A stretch of DNA of 64,000 nucleotides from Negativicutes bacterium (GTDB lineage Bacteria; Bacillota_C; Negativicutes; Sporomusales_B; JARLHX01). Position 1 is the first letter of the stretch. Each line of letters opens with the position of its first letter. This document shows positions 57,308 through 64,000 of this stretch, one piece after another. Position numbers and translations under genes: made by a program. A model generated the notes under the pieces. The model was not told the DNA's origin, did not search any database, and saw nothing but the letters and a program-made list of their open reading frames with translations. Location: NCBI GenBank assembly GCA_031292015.1, contig JARLHY010000085.1, positions 9,492-73,491 on the forward strand, in the 5' to 3' direction.

Positions 57308-58243
57308 CTATTCGTCGGACGGGCAGGGTGTCTTTTTGATGATAAGATTTTCCAGCCGCAAGAACGGTTTTGTCTTTGACAGCGAAAAAATCGCCAGAGC
57401 CAGCCAGATCAGGCTAAAGGACAGCAGATGGGTCGGCGAAAAAGACTCGCCATACAAAAAGATACCGACAAACAGGGCGATGGTCGGCGAAAAATACTGG
57501 ATGAAACCGATGACTGTCAATGGCAGGCGGATTGCCCCGGCGGAAAACAGCACCATCGGTATCGCGGTGACAACTCCGGTGCCGATCAGGAGACTGTCCA
57601 GAGCCAGGTGGCCCGGACTGAGGGCTCCGACACCCTGGTGATGTAGGTAAGCCAGGTACAGGAAGGCCAGGGGCGACACAAGCAGGGTTTCCAGGGTGAT
57701 ACTGTTGATCGCTCCGATGTTCAGAAGCTTTTTGCAGAGGCCGTACAGGCCGAAAGACACCGCCAGCGACACCGCCACCCAGGGAAAGACACCAAACCTG
57801 AAGGTGAGGTTCAGCACGCCGGCGGCAGCCAGCAGCACCGAAACCGTCTGCCAGAACGAGAGCCGCTCTTTCAACACCACGACTCCCAGCAGCACGCTGA
57901 TCAGGGGAGTCATGTAGTAGCCCAGGCTGGTTTCAACGATGCGGTCATTGTTGACCGCCCAGATGTAGGTGAGCCAGTTGAAGGTGATGATCGTCGCGGC
58001 AGCCACTACCCCGAGGATTTTCCCGGGCCTGGCGAGGATAGCGCGAACTTCCTGGCAAAAAGGCCCGATTCTTTTGGTGGCGAAGATGAAGAGTGCCAGA
58101 AAAACAAGCGACCAGATAAACCGGTGAGCGAGAATCTCCAGGGCAGGGACCTCCTGGACAAGTTTCCAGTAGATCGGCAGGAAGCCCCAGAGGGTGAAGG
58201 CACCGACAGCTGACGCAAGGCCCCAGGCCCGTTCTTTGTCCAT
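57308..58243 (-). CDS. rarD: EamA-family transporter RarD
   Basis: A 311-residue protein with ten predicted membrane helices and the two EamA halves. GLASAVGAFTLWGFLPIYWK and EILAHRFIWSLVFLALFIF at the start are typical of RarD, as are FNWLTYIWAVNNDRIVETSL and GYYMTPLISVLLGVVVLKER. RarD proteins are linked to chloramphenicol tolerance by genetics, but their real substrate is unknown. It is a single gene. Confidence 0.93.
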   Translation of the reverse strand: MDKERAWGLASAVGAFTLWGFLPIYWKLVQEVPALEILAHRFIWSLVFLALFIFATKRIGPFCQEVRAILARPGKILGVVAAATIITFNWLTYIWAVNNDRIVETSLGYYMTPLISVLLGVVVLKERLSFWQTVSVLLAAAGVLNLTFRFGVFPWVAVSLAVSFGLYGLCKKLLNIGAINSITLETLLVSPLAFLYLAYLHHQGVGALSPGHLALDSLLIGTGVVTAIPMVLFSAGAIRLPLTVIGFIQYFSPTIALFVGIFLYGESFSPTHLLSFSLIWLALAIFSLSKTKPFLRLENLIIKKTPCPSDE

Positions 58244-58411
58244 ATCTTTTTTACCTCAACACAATTGTATCTATATTGTAGAAGATTTTGACCAAAAGAA
58301 CAACCTGACAGGCTGTCGTCCTATTCCTGACGCGAAGACAAGGGGCAGTCATTTTTTCCCGCCGGTTCTCATAGGGTGTAGCAAACGCTTGTCTGTAAGG
58401 AAGGTGAAGAT

Positions 58412-58726
58412 ATGCCTGATGATCAAACCAGGGTAAAAGTGCTGAATGAACTGGTCCGGGCCTATTTCGAGATCGACAGCCGGATCAAAGCCGCCACACC
58501 CCAGCGGGAACTTCTGAACCGCTCGCTCAAGGATATGATGCGGGAACTGAACCTGACGGTGCATGTCGCCGACAACATTGTCGCAACTTACAAGGTACAA
58601 GGGAAAACGAGCCTGAACAAGGAAAAGTTGCTGGCCAAGCTGCAGGAACACGGGTTTTCTGACGATTTCCTGGCAAACTGTATGGATGTGAGCGAAGTCC
58701 AGGTCCTCTCTGTAAAGAAATTATAA
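58412..58726 (+). CDS. Hypothetical helical protein
   Basis: A 104-residue soluble, helical protein beginning MPDDQTRVKVLNELVRAYFE and ending VSEVQVLSVKKL. The ATG follows AAGGAAGGTGAAGAT, and a terminator follows the stop. The middle part (LNLTVHVADNIVATYKVQGK) resembles small phage-type proteins in composition only. I do not recognise a family. Confidence 0.65.
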   Translation: MPDDQTRVKVLNELVRAYFEIDSRIKAATPQRELLNRSLKDMMRELNLTVHVADNIVATYKVQGKTSLNKEKLLAKLQEHGFSDDFLANCMDVSEVQVLSVKKL

Positions 58727-58762
58727 CTTGGCGGAATCGGCCTAGTGCGCATCAAGGTCAGA

Positions 58763-58820
58763 CAAAAGGCTCTCCGTTTAGAGAGTCTTTTGCTTTGTTT
58801 AGAGAGTCTTTTGCTTTGTT
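58763..58820 (+). terminator. Terminator with a duplicated tail
   Basis: AAAGGCTCTC pairs with GAGAGTCTTT (one mismatch) around CGTTTA. The 21-base unit at 58777-58797 (TTTAGAGAGTC..GCTTTG) is repeated exactly at 58798-58818, extending the T-rich region. Confidence 0.65.
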
Positions 58821-58979
58821 TAGCGCGGCCTTAAGGGCGATAGACAAGGCGGGAGTCCGTAAGGTTTGTCCCGATGTCAAGGACGGCGCTGCTCATTCCT
58901 TTACGGTTCTTACCGGGCTGACAGAGGCAGACTACTGTCTGTAACCGTTTTATGATTTTTCCAGCACTCGATCGATTCC

Positions 58980-59807
58980 CTAAAAGTCGGCAGTTTTTAT
59001 CGAGGATGGCTCCATCCCCATCAAGTCGTGCTGAATTTCTTCCAGTACCCGGAGAAAATATTCGGCTTCGCGCAGAACATGATCAGCAAGAAGCGGAGGG
59101 ATAAGAGAAACAATTTTACAGGAAGCTATCAGATCCCGGGCGGCTTTTTTGAAGTCCCTGATTGTGGTCGTCGCCGCCGTTACGTCTTTTTCAAATCGTA
59201 GCAAATCATTGTTAGGACAGGAATGCCATAACATGCTGTCCAGATCACGAGCCTGAAGTTGTAATTTTTCGAACTTCACGGCGAAGTCATTGGCTTTCTC
59301 GACAAAATCGCGTTCCGAAGGATCGAGCAGGCCGGCGATGAATCGGGCGTGATCCGCCATATGCCTGAGCCAGAAGACGTTGTCGCTTACAATGGAATCC
59401 ACTGGATATTTCACGGTTCCGTCCTTGATTTTTCCCAGCAATTTTTGAAAATACATGGCTTCACGGGAAATGTGATCAATCAGCAGCGGATAATTGTAGC
59501 CCCCGATCTCGCAGGTTACAAGCAGGTGTAAGACATGCCGTTTAAAGGCGAAGATATTTTTGACTGGAACCATAATCTTATCAATAAAATTCAGAAATTC
59601 TTCATCACAGCAGATCTTGCGCGCCTGTTCCTCAAGAACGGCAAATTCGTTGTAAAAGCACTCCGCCTGGCGGATTAACTCGGTGTCTGAACAGGCAAAC
59701 CCCAGCTTCATAAATAAGGAATGCTCTTTCATGATCCGTAGCCAGAACTGTACCCGATTCATGCTCAGGCACTCAAAGGGTTTTACATGCGGACAAAAGA
59801 TATCCAA
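58980..59807 (-). CDS. DUF2935 protein, duplicated helical domain
   Basis: The 275-residue protein has two copies of a roughly 125-residue helical domain. The first has VQFWLRIMKEHSLFM and the second VFWLRHMADHARFIAGLLDP, with conserved Glu/His and acidic residues (LLIDHISREAMYFQKLL; LLADHVLREAEYFLRVL). This DUF2935 layout could bind a di-metal site, but the function is not known. I take the TTG behind GGGGAGGAAGCAAC as start; a frame 23 codons longer has no ribosome site. Confidence 0.85.
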   Translation of the reverse strand: MDIFCPHVKPFECLSMNRVQFWLRIMKEHSLFMKLGFACSDTELIRQAECFYNEFAVLEEQARKICCDEEFLNFIDKIMVPVKNIFAFKRHVLHLLVTCEIGGYNYPLLIDHISREAMYFQKLLGKIKDGTVKYPVDSIVSDNVFWLRHMADHARFIAGLLDPSERDFVEKANDFAVKFEKLQLQARDLDSMLWHSCPNNDLLRFEKDVTAATTTIRDFKKAARDLIASCKIVSLIPPLLADHVLREAEYFLRVLEEIQHDLMGMEPSSIKTADF

Positions 59808-59895
59808 GTTGCTTCCTCCCCATTCCTTTTCTATTACATAATATGTAGCCGGCTCATTACCGGGTACCACACTCATGCAGCCGACCGGGTCATTG

Positions 59896-59938
59896 AAAAA
59901 GCAAACAACACCAGTATCGGTGTTGTTTGCTTTTTCGC
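59896..59938. terminator. Bidirectional terminator between sulfite reductase and DUF2935 genes
   Basis: AAAGCAAACAACACC pairs perfectly with GGTGTTGTTTGCTTT around AGTATC, with T-tracts on both sides. It ends the sulfite reductase unit on the minus strand. Confidence 0.9.
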
Positions 59939-60000
59939 GAAACGGGCAATATTTTTTGGGGTTAGCCGAGCTTGCAAGACCCGTGTTTGAATCTATGCCT

Positions 60001-60675
60001 TTATGGTTCTTCCGGCCGATACCCGGCAGGAACGACGGCAGCGACGAATTCGTCCCAGCCCGTCCTGTCGAGGGTGTCGCCGAGGCGCTCCTTCTCTTTG
60101 CCGTGCCGGCGGTAATACTGCAGGATTGAGTCGATCAGCCCGGATACCTTGCCGGAGGGAAGACCGGCGGCGATGACCCGGCCGACCCGGGCCTGACGGC
60201 CGGCGTTGCCGCCGACAGCCACAGTAAACCCTTCCGCCGTGCCGAACAGGCCGATGTCTTTGACGAACACTTCGGCGCAGCAGTTGGGACAGCCGCTCAC
60301 TCCCAGCCTGACCTTGGCCGGGGTATTTTGGCCAAAATATTCGCTGTCCAGCGCAAGGCCCAGGGCGGCGCTGTCCTGCCGGGCCATGGGACAGTGGGGC
60401 TTGCCGGGACAGATGGCGACGGCCCGGACCGATTTGGCGATGAACGATTCCGGCGCGACGCCGAGCTCGGCCAGGGCCGCCTCGCCGGCAGCCAGGTCAA
60501 GCCCCATGATGGTGATGCCGCTGCCGATGATCTTCAGGGTGCCGCCGTATTTGTCGGCAACAGCCGCGATGCGCCGGAGTTGTTCCGGGGTTACCAGGCC
60601 GCCCGGAAGGTGGGGCGTCACCGGCATTCGGACGCGTTTGTTCAAAAAGGGTATCTGGGCAAGCTTTGAGAGCAT
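60001..60675 (-). CDS. Small assimilatory-type sulfite/nitrite reductase (siroheme)
   Basis: A 224-residue protein with the siroheme-[4Fe-4S] motifs of sulfite/nitrite reductases: CPGKPHC (C-x5-C) and GCPNCC (C-x3-C), plus an N-terminal half LPGGLVTPEQLRRIAAVADKYGG. This small size matches the low-molecular-weight assimilatory-type sulfite reductases known from sulfate reducers, about 220 residues. It reduces sulfite to sulfide or nitrite to ammonia. It starts at an ATG behind GGGGGAGGACAGACA. The ferredoxin gene lies directly upstream and probably supplies electrons. Confidence 0.9.
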   Translation of the reverse strand: MLSKLAQIPFLNKRVRMPVTPHLPGGLVTPEQLRRIAAVADKYGGTLKIIGSGITIMGLDLAAGEAALAELGVAPESFIAKSVRAVAICPGKPHCPMARQDSAALGLALDSEYFGQNTPAKVRLGVSGCPNCCAEVFVKDIGLFGTAEGFTVAVGGNAGRQARVGRVIAAGLPSGKVSGLIDSILQYYRRHGKEKERLGDTLDRTGWDEFVAAVVPAGYRPEEP

Positions 60676-60721
60676 ATTGTCTGTCCTCCCCCGCGGTCTC
60701 GGTCCGGAAAATTCCAGGTGT

Positions 60722-61435
60722 TCAGTCTTCGCGCAGCGTACCGTCGGTACCGATGACCACAACCCGCCAGGGGATGATCTTACCGCTCCGGCGCAGAGCT
60801 TCCCGGACCGCGTTTTCCAGGCCGCCGCAGCAGGGTACTTCCATCCTGATGACGGTAACGCTTTTGAGGGTGTGGGAACGCAGTATTTCGGTAAGCTTGC
60901 CGGCGTAGTCGGCGTCATCCAGTTTGGGGCAGCCGATGACCGTTATTTTGTTGCGCATGAAATCGGCGTGCAGGTTGGCATAAGCGTAAGCTGCACAGTC
61001 GGCCGCAACAAGCAGGTGGGCGTCGTCGAAATACGGGGCATTCTCAGGCACCAGCCGCAGTTGGCAGGGCCACTGCCGGAGCTCGGACCCCTGGGCCATC
61101 GCCTCGCGGGGTCGGGTTTCGGCCGGTCGGGCGATGATTTTGGCGTTGGTGCCCGGGCAGCCGTGCGGCGGCTGGGACGGACCTGCTTCAGTACGGCTTG
61201 CCGCCAGATGCTCGTTGACAGCCTGCTCATCAAACTCGGCCGCTTCCCGCTCGATGATCGAGATGGCGTCGGCCGGACAGTCGGGCAGACAGGCACCCAG
61301 GCCGTCGCAGTAGGAATCGGAGATCAGCCTTGCTTTGCCGCCGACCAGTTGCAGGGCCCCTTCGTGGCAAGCCCCGATACACAGTCCACAGCCGTTGCAT
61401 TTTTCTTCATCTATCTTTACCACTTTACGCAGCAT
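60722..61435 (-). CDS. 4Fe-4S ferredoxin-domain protein, partner of the small sulfite reductase
   Basis: A 237-residue protein. The N-terminal part (about 5-65) has two clusters: CNGCGLCIGACHEGAL and CDGLGACLPDCPADAI. The C-terminal domain (about 140-235) has VAADCAAYAYANLHADFM and EVPCCGGLENAVREALRRS, with further Cys residues; this C-terminal part is typical of iron-sulfur proteins of Clostridia that accompany hydroxylamine or sulfite reductases. It probably carries electrons to the downstream enzyme. AGGAGGAGAAAAC precedes the ATG. Confidence 0.88.
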   Translation of the reverse strand: MLRKVVKIDEEKCNGCGLCIGACHEGALQLVGGKARLISDSYCDGLGACLPDCPADAISIIEREAAEFDEQAVNEHLAASRTEAGPSQPPHGCPGTNAKIIARPAETRPREAMAQGSELRQWPCQLRLVPENAPYFDDAHLLVAADCAAYAYANLHADFMRNKITVIGCPKLDDADYAGKLTEILRSHTLKSVTVIRMEVPCCGGLENAVREALRRSGKIIPWRVVVIGTDGTLRED

Positions 61436-61458
61436 TGTTTTCTCCTCCTTACATCATT

Positions 61459-61695
61459 TTATTTATCCGGGCCTTGAGGTCCTGCCGGCGGCAAGTCCCC
61501 CCCAGGTCCGGGCTGAATCCGGTAATAGGACCACAGGCAATAGCGCCCGTTCAGATTGCCGCCGCAGCGGCACAGGGTATCTCCGGCCAGACGGGAACAC
61601 AGCTTTTTCAGGTACGCCGCATCCTGGTCCGCGGGCGGTTCGGGGTTGTCCGCCGCCGGCGGCTTACCTGGCGAAATCCGGTGGGTCTCAGCCAT
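61459..61695 (-). CDS. Small Cys-containing protein upstream of the ferredoxin gene
   Basis: A 78-residue protein with a Pro-rich start and a C-terminal motif LAGDTLCRCGGNLNGRYCLW. The CxC plus downstream Cys could bind an iron-sulfur cluster or metal. The ATG follows AGGTGATTTTC, and the gene ends 23 bases before the ferredoxin gene, so it belongs to the same unit. Not recognised. Confidence 0.65.
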   Translation of the reverse strand: MAETHRISPGKPPAADNPEPPADQDAAYLKKLCSRLAGDTLCRCGGNLNGRYCLWSYYRIQPGPGGDLPPAGPQGPDK

Positions 61696-61811
61696 GAAAA
61701 TCACCTGCCTGTATCTTGTGTCTGACTACAGGATACACCCATTCCGGGTCGGCTGTCGGTGATTTAGGTCACACTCCAGGCCGTTTCGTGACAAAAAACG
61801 GCCCGGCCGGT

Positions 61812-62435
61812 TTATACCAGCCGCACGATAATGCGGTGAAAGACGTCGACAACCAGGTCGAAGGCATTGGAAGCCTCGCGGATTTCGTGGTAGACTTCCC
61901 GCAGTTTCAGGGCATCCATGGCGCTGTCGCCTTGAAACAGCGCCGCCAGCGCTTCACGATAGGTATTCTGGACGGCGTAATGGGCCTGGCGCATGGCTTC
62001 GATCATCTCACCGGCCTGCTTGGGCGCTTCTCCCAGCAAGGCCATTCCCCTGGCCAGTTCCCCGGTTCCCCGGACCAGGCTGTCAGCCATGGCGACACTC
62101 ACCGTGTCCGCGTCAACAGAGTAAGCCTGGATAGCCAGCATGGCGAAATTGGCGAATTCGAGGATCCTGTCCATGCGCACCGAGAAGGTGTAGATGTCCT
62201 CCCGGTCAAAGGGGGTCGTAAAAGCGTCGGTCAGCTCTTCCTCCAGCTTCATCCTCACCACGTCGGCTTCGTCGACGATTCGCCGCAGCTGGTCCTGCCG
62301 GCCGGGTTGCCGGTCGCGGAGCCAGGCCGCAAACGCTTCCATTCCCTGGGCGGTCAGTTCAGCCTGGGTGCTCAGCATTCCGTAGAAGTCGTACCTGGGC
62401 GGAAAAAGGCCTTCCAAAAATCCGGGCCGGGTCAT
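61812..62435 (-). CDS. DUF47 (PhoU-like) protein, partner of the phosphate transporter
   Basis: A 207-residue four-helix protein of the DUF47 family. It begins GFLEGLFPPRYDFYGMLSTQA and contains acidic metal-binding pairs such as RIVDEADVVRMKLEEELTDA and REDIYTFSVRMDRILEFANF; its C-terminus is AFDLVVDVFHRIIVRLV. DUF47 proteins are PhoU-like regulators that accompany Pit transporters. The stop of the upstream pit gene is 24 bases away, and AGGGGTGATCGATC precedes the ATG. Confidence 0.93.
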   Translation of the reverse strand: MTRPGFLEGLFPPRYDFYGMLSTQAELTAQGMEAFAAWLRDRQPGRQDQLRRIVDEADVVRMKLEEELTDAFTTPFDREDIYTFSVRMDRILEFANFAMLAIQAYSVDADTVSVAMADSLVRGTGELARGMALLGEAPKQAGEMIEAMRQAHYAVQNTYREALAALFQGDSAMDALKLREVYHEIREASNAFDLVVDVFHRIIVRLV

Positions 62436-62459
62436 GATCGATCACCCCTATCCTGTAAT

Positions 62460-63494
62460 TCAAAAACCGGCAACCCGGCTGAGAAGCATGAAAATCAGAG
62501 CAGCCATGGCAGCGGCGGCCGGCATGGTAATCAGCCAGGCCAGCACCATTTCCCGGCCGATTTCCCAGTTGACAAGGCGATACTCGTCCGCCGCCCCCAC
62601 CCCGATGACGGTGCCTGCCACCAAGTGGGTGGTGGAGATGGGCGCTCCCAGGAAATTGGCGGCAAGCAAGGCACCCCCGGAAGAAAGAAGGGAATTAAAG
62701 CTGTGGATCGGGCGAAGGGGAAAGATTTTCCGGCCGAGGGTCTTGATGATGGACCAGCCACCGAACAGCGTGCCGGCGAACATGACCAGCCCCCCGGCAA
62801 ACTGACTCCACAGCGGAATCTGGGGCTGATCGGCCCAGCGGCCGGCAATCAGCACCAGCGATACCAGCCCGAGGATTTTCTGGGTGTCGTTGGAGCCGTG
62901 ATTGAAGGCCAACACGCCGGCGATCAGCCACTGGCAGCGTTTCAGCCAGACATTGGCCGCGAAGGTGGCGTTACGCAGCAGAAATTCGGTGGTTTTCTGG
63001 AGCAAAACCGCGGCAGCGAAACCAAGGAGCGGAGAAATGAGCAGACTGACAACTATCTTGGTTACGCCGCTTATCTGGTGAGCCGGACCGAAAAGTTCGG
63101 CCAGGCCCCAGGCGATATGTTCAGGTCCCGCAGCCGCCCAGAGCGCCCCGATGAGCCCGCCGACCAGGGCGTGGGTCGAGCTTGACGGCAGGCCGACCCG
63201 CCAGGTGACGAGATTCCAGCCGACCGCGGCCAGCAGGGCGGCCAGCAGAACGATCAGCAGCAGACGGTCCGCCGGCAGGTTGATCAGATTGACCACCGTG
63301 TCGGCCACGGCGTTGCCGCCCAGCAGCGCTCCCAACAGCCCCGTCGCGGCGGCCAGAATTATGGCCTGCACCGGGGTGGCGGCGCCGCAGGCGATGATAG
63401 TGGCGACCACCGAGCTGGCGTCATGCAGCCCGTTGGTCAGCAAAAAAACGAACGCGGCGAGTAATACCAGCACCGCAAGAATATCCCAGAACAT
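62460..63494 (-). CDS. pit: Inorganic phosphate transporter, Pit family
   Basis: The 344-residue protein has about ten membrane helices and both Pit signatures: FLLTNGLHDASSVVATIIAC near the N-terminus and LAFNHGSNDTQKILGLVSL near the middle (GxNDxx). It moves phosphate together with a divalent metal using the proton gradient. The start is the ATG behind AAAGGCTGGGAAA; a frame eight codons longer lacks a site. The DUF47 gene follows. Confidence 0.94.
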   Translation of the reverse strand: MFWDILAVLVLLAAFVFLLTNGLHDASSVVATIIACGAATPVQAIILAAATGLLGALLGGNAVADTVVNLINLPADRLLLIVLLAALLAAVGWNLVTWRVGLPSSSTHALVGGLIGALWAAAGPEHIAWGLAELFGPAHQISGVTKIVVSLLISPLLGFAAAVLLQKTTEFLLRNATFAANVWLKRCQWLIAGVLAFNHGSNDTQKILGLVSLVLIAGRWADQPQIPLWSQFAGGLVMFAGTLFGGWSIIKTLGRKIFPLRPIHSFNSLLSSGGALLAANFLGAPISTTHLVAGTVIGVGAADEYRLVNWEIGREMVLAWLITMPAAAAMAALIFMLLSRVAGF

Positions 63495-64000
63495 TTTCCC
63501 AGCCTTTCGCACCGGCAACCCGGCAAGTTTTTACAGGACTTTAAGATAATGTCATTATACTATACTTGACCCAGGTTCAATATACGGCGTCGCCGTCAAT
63601 TTTTCCCCGGGCGCCTTCGCTTTCCCAATAATCAAGAAGAACGGACTTCTCAGTCCGCTCTTCCAGAGTGAAGACAAAACCTTTTTTAATCTTATCCTCA
63701 GCCGTTATCAACGATGCCTTTTCCTCTCATCCAGGCTTTTCCCGCCTTCCACCGCAAAAGTGCCGGTCGACGGAGTTTCGGATTTAGGCGCTGTACGGCT
63801 TGCGGCTGCGCTCCGCGAGCACCGGGGCCCATGAGCATCCGTGCTCAGGGGCTCCTCGCACGGTCGTCCTTGACCGTGCGAGCGGCGAGCTTGCCGACTA
63901 CGCCAACAGCGCCTAACCAAGCGACTACATCTCCGCTGAAGCGTCGTGTATCTGCTTGTCCTCTACGCCGCCGGACACCTTTGCTGGCCTTGTTATGAAA
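63495..64000. other. Right-edge region with no recognised gene
   Basis: About 500 bases. It contains a hairpin at 63640-63660 (CGGACT/AGTCCG) and the structured 133-base element at 63784-63916. Frames of 70-94 codons across it are dominated by the inverted repeats and Arg/Ser/Pro-rich, so I do not call a protein. Confidence 0.55.
63784..63916. repeat. Highly structured inverted-repeat element of unknown nature
   Basis: Perfect 11-base terminal repeats TTAGGCGCTGT (63784-63794) and ACAGCGCCTAA (63906-63916) enclose a perfect 11-base hairpin (CTCGCACGGTC at 63855-63865 with GACCGTGCGAG at 63872-63882) and a smaller GAGCA/TGCTC hairpin near 63833-63846. There is no transposase. It could be a MITE-like repeat or a structured RNA. 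Confidence 0.6.

Noticed and set aside
63708..63998. Arg/Ser-rich frames on both strands near the right edge
   Set aside because: They are generated by the inverted-repeat element and have no start site or normal composition.
1..64000. CRISPR arrays, tRNA and rRNA genes
   Set aside because: No regularly spaced direct repeats and no tRNA or rRNA cores were seen on reading either strand.

Overview
The window looks like a chromosomal segment of a diderm, spore-former-related Firmicute of the Negativicutes, most likely Sporomusaceae (Sporomusa/Pelosinus-like). This is inferred from: an OmpA-type outer membrane protein beside Firmicute-style genes (CsbD, lmo0937-type peptide, Ku/ligase pair, HD-GYP, TPP riboswitch); strong AGGAGG Shine-Dalgarno sites; TTG/GTG starts; and anaerobic enzymes (acyl-CoA dehydratase activase, small siroheme sulfite reductase). 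GC rises from moderate (about 1-19 kb) to high (19-64 kb). No tRNA, rRNA, CRISPR array or complete insertion sequence was seen.

Region 1 (1-19 kb) is accessory in character and holds envelope and stress genes: a GT4 glycosyltransferase, lmo0937/YSC84/CsbD genes, an OmpA protein, a CheB-CheR-PAS protein with a PAS histidine kinase, a PRC-barrel protein with small partners, a heavy-metal-binding/SHOCT/LemA/TPM cluster, secreted low-complexity proteins, and an oleate hydratase. The main result is that nearly every transcription unit here begins with a consensus sigma-54 promoter (GG-N10-GC). I count ten, at 242, 1946, 2301, 4958, 12145, 12352, 15738, 15986, 16990 and 17226. Eight of them form four divergent pairs. 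Two control regions are recognisable duplicates. This looks like a coherent sigma-54 envelope/stress regulon whose activator is not in the window.

Region 2 (19-41.8 kb) is mostly housekeeping and accessory metabolism: pfkA, a substrate-binding protein, a U32 peptidase, a class III aminotransferase, an acyl-CoA dehydratase activase, a two-gene NHEJ module (ligase and Ku), a Cys/Pro-rich small protein, an ornithine cyclodeaminase homologue, an HD-GYP protein, a D-threonine-aldolase-like enzyme, a TPP-riboswitch operon (cytX, hydrolase, thiE, thiM), LPP20/TPR secreted proteins, an MFS carrier and a DUF2156 protein.

Region 3 (41.9-52.7 kb) is a catabolic operon for a 2-oxo-acid- or acetoin-like substrate: E1 alpha, E1 beta, an SDR dehydrogenase, an MFS carrier, E2, E3, lipB and lipA. 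It reads from one sigma-54 promoter and is adjacent to its AcoR-type activator. Matching 17-bp palindromes lie upstream of both the operon and the regulator.

Region 4 (52.8-64 kb) holds a secreted alpha/beta hydrolase, PBP2, a secreted His/Arg-rich protein, RarD, small unknowns, a DUF2935 protein, a small sulfite reductase with a ferredoxin partner, and a Pit phosphate transporter with its DUF47 partner. It ends in a highly structured 133-bp inverted-repeat element.
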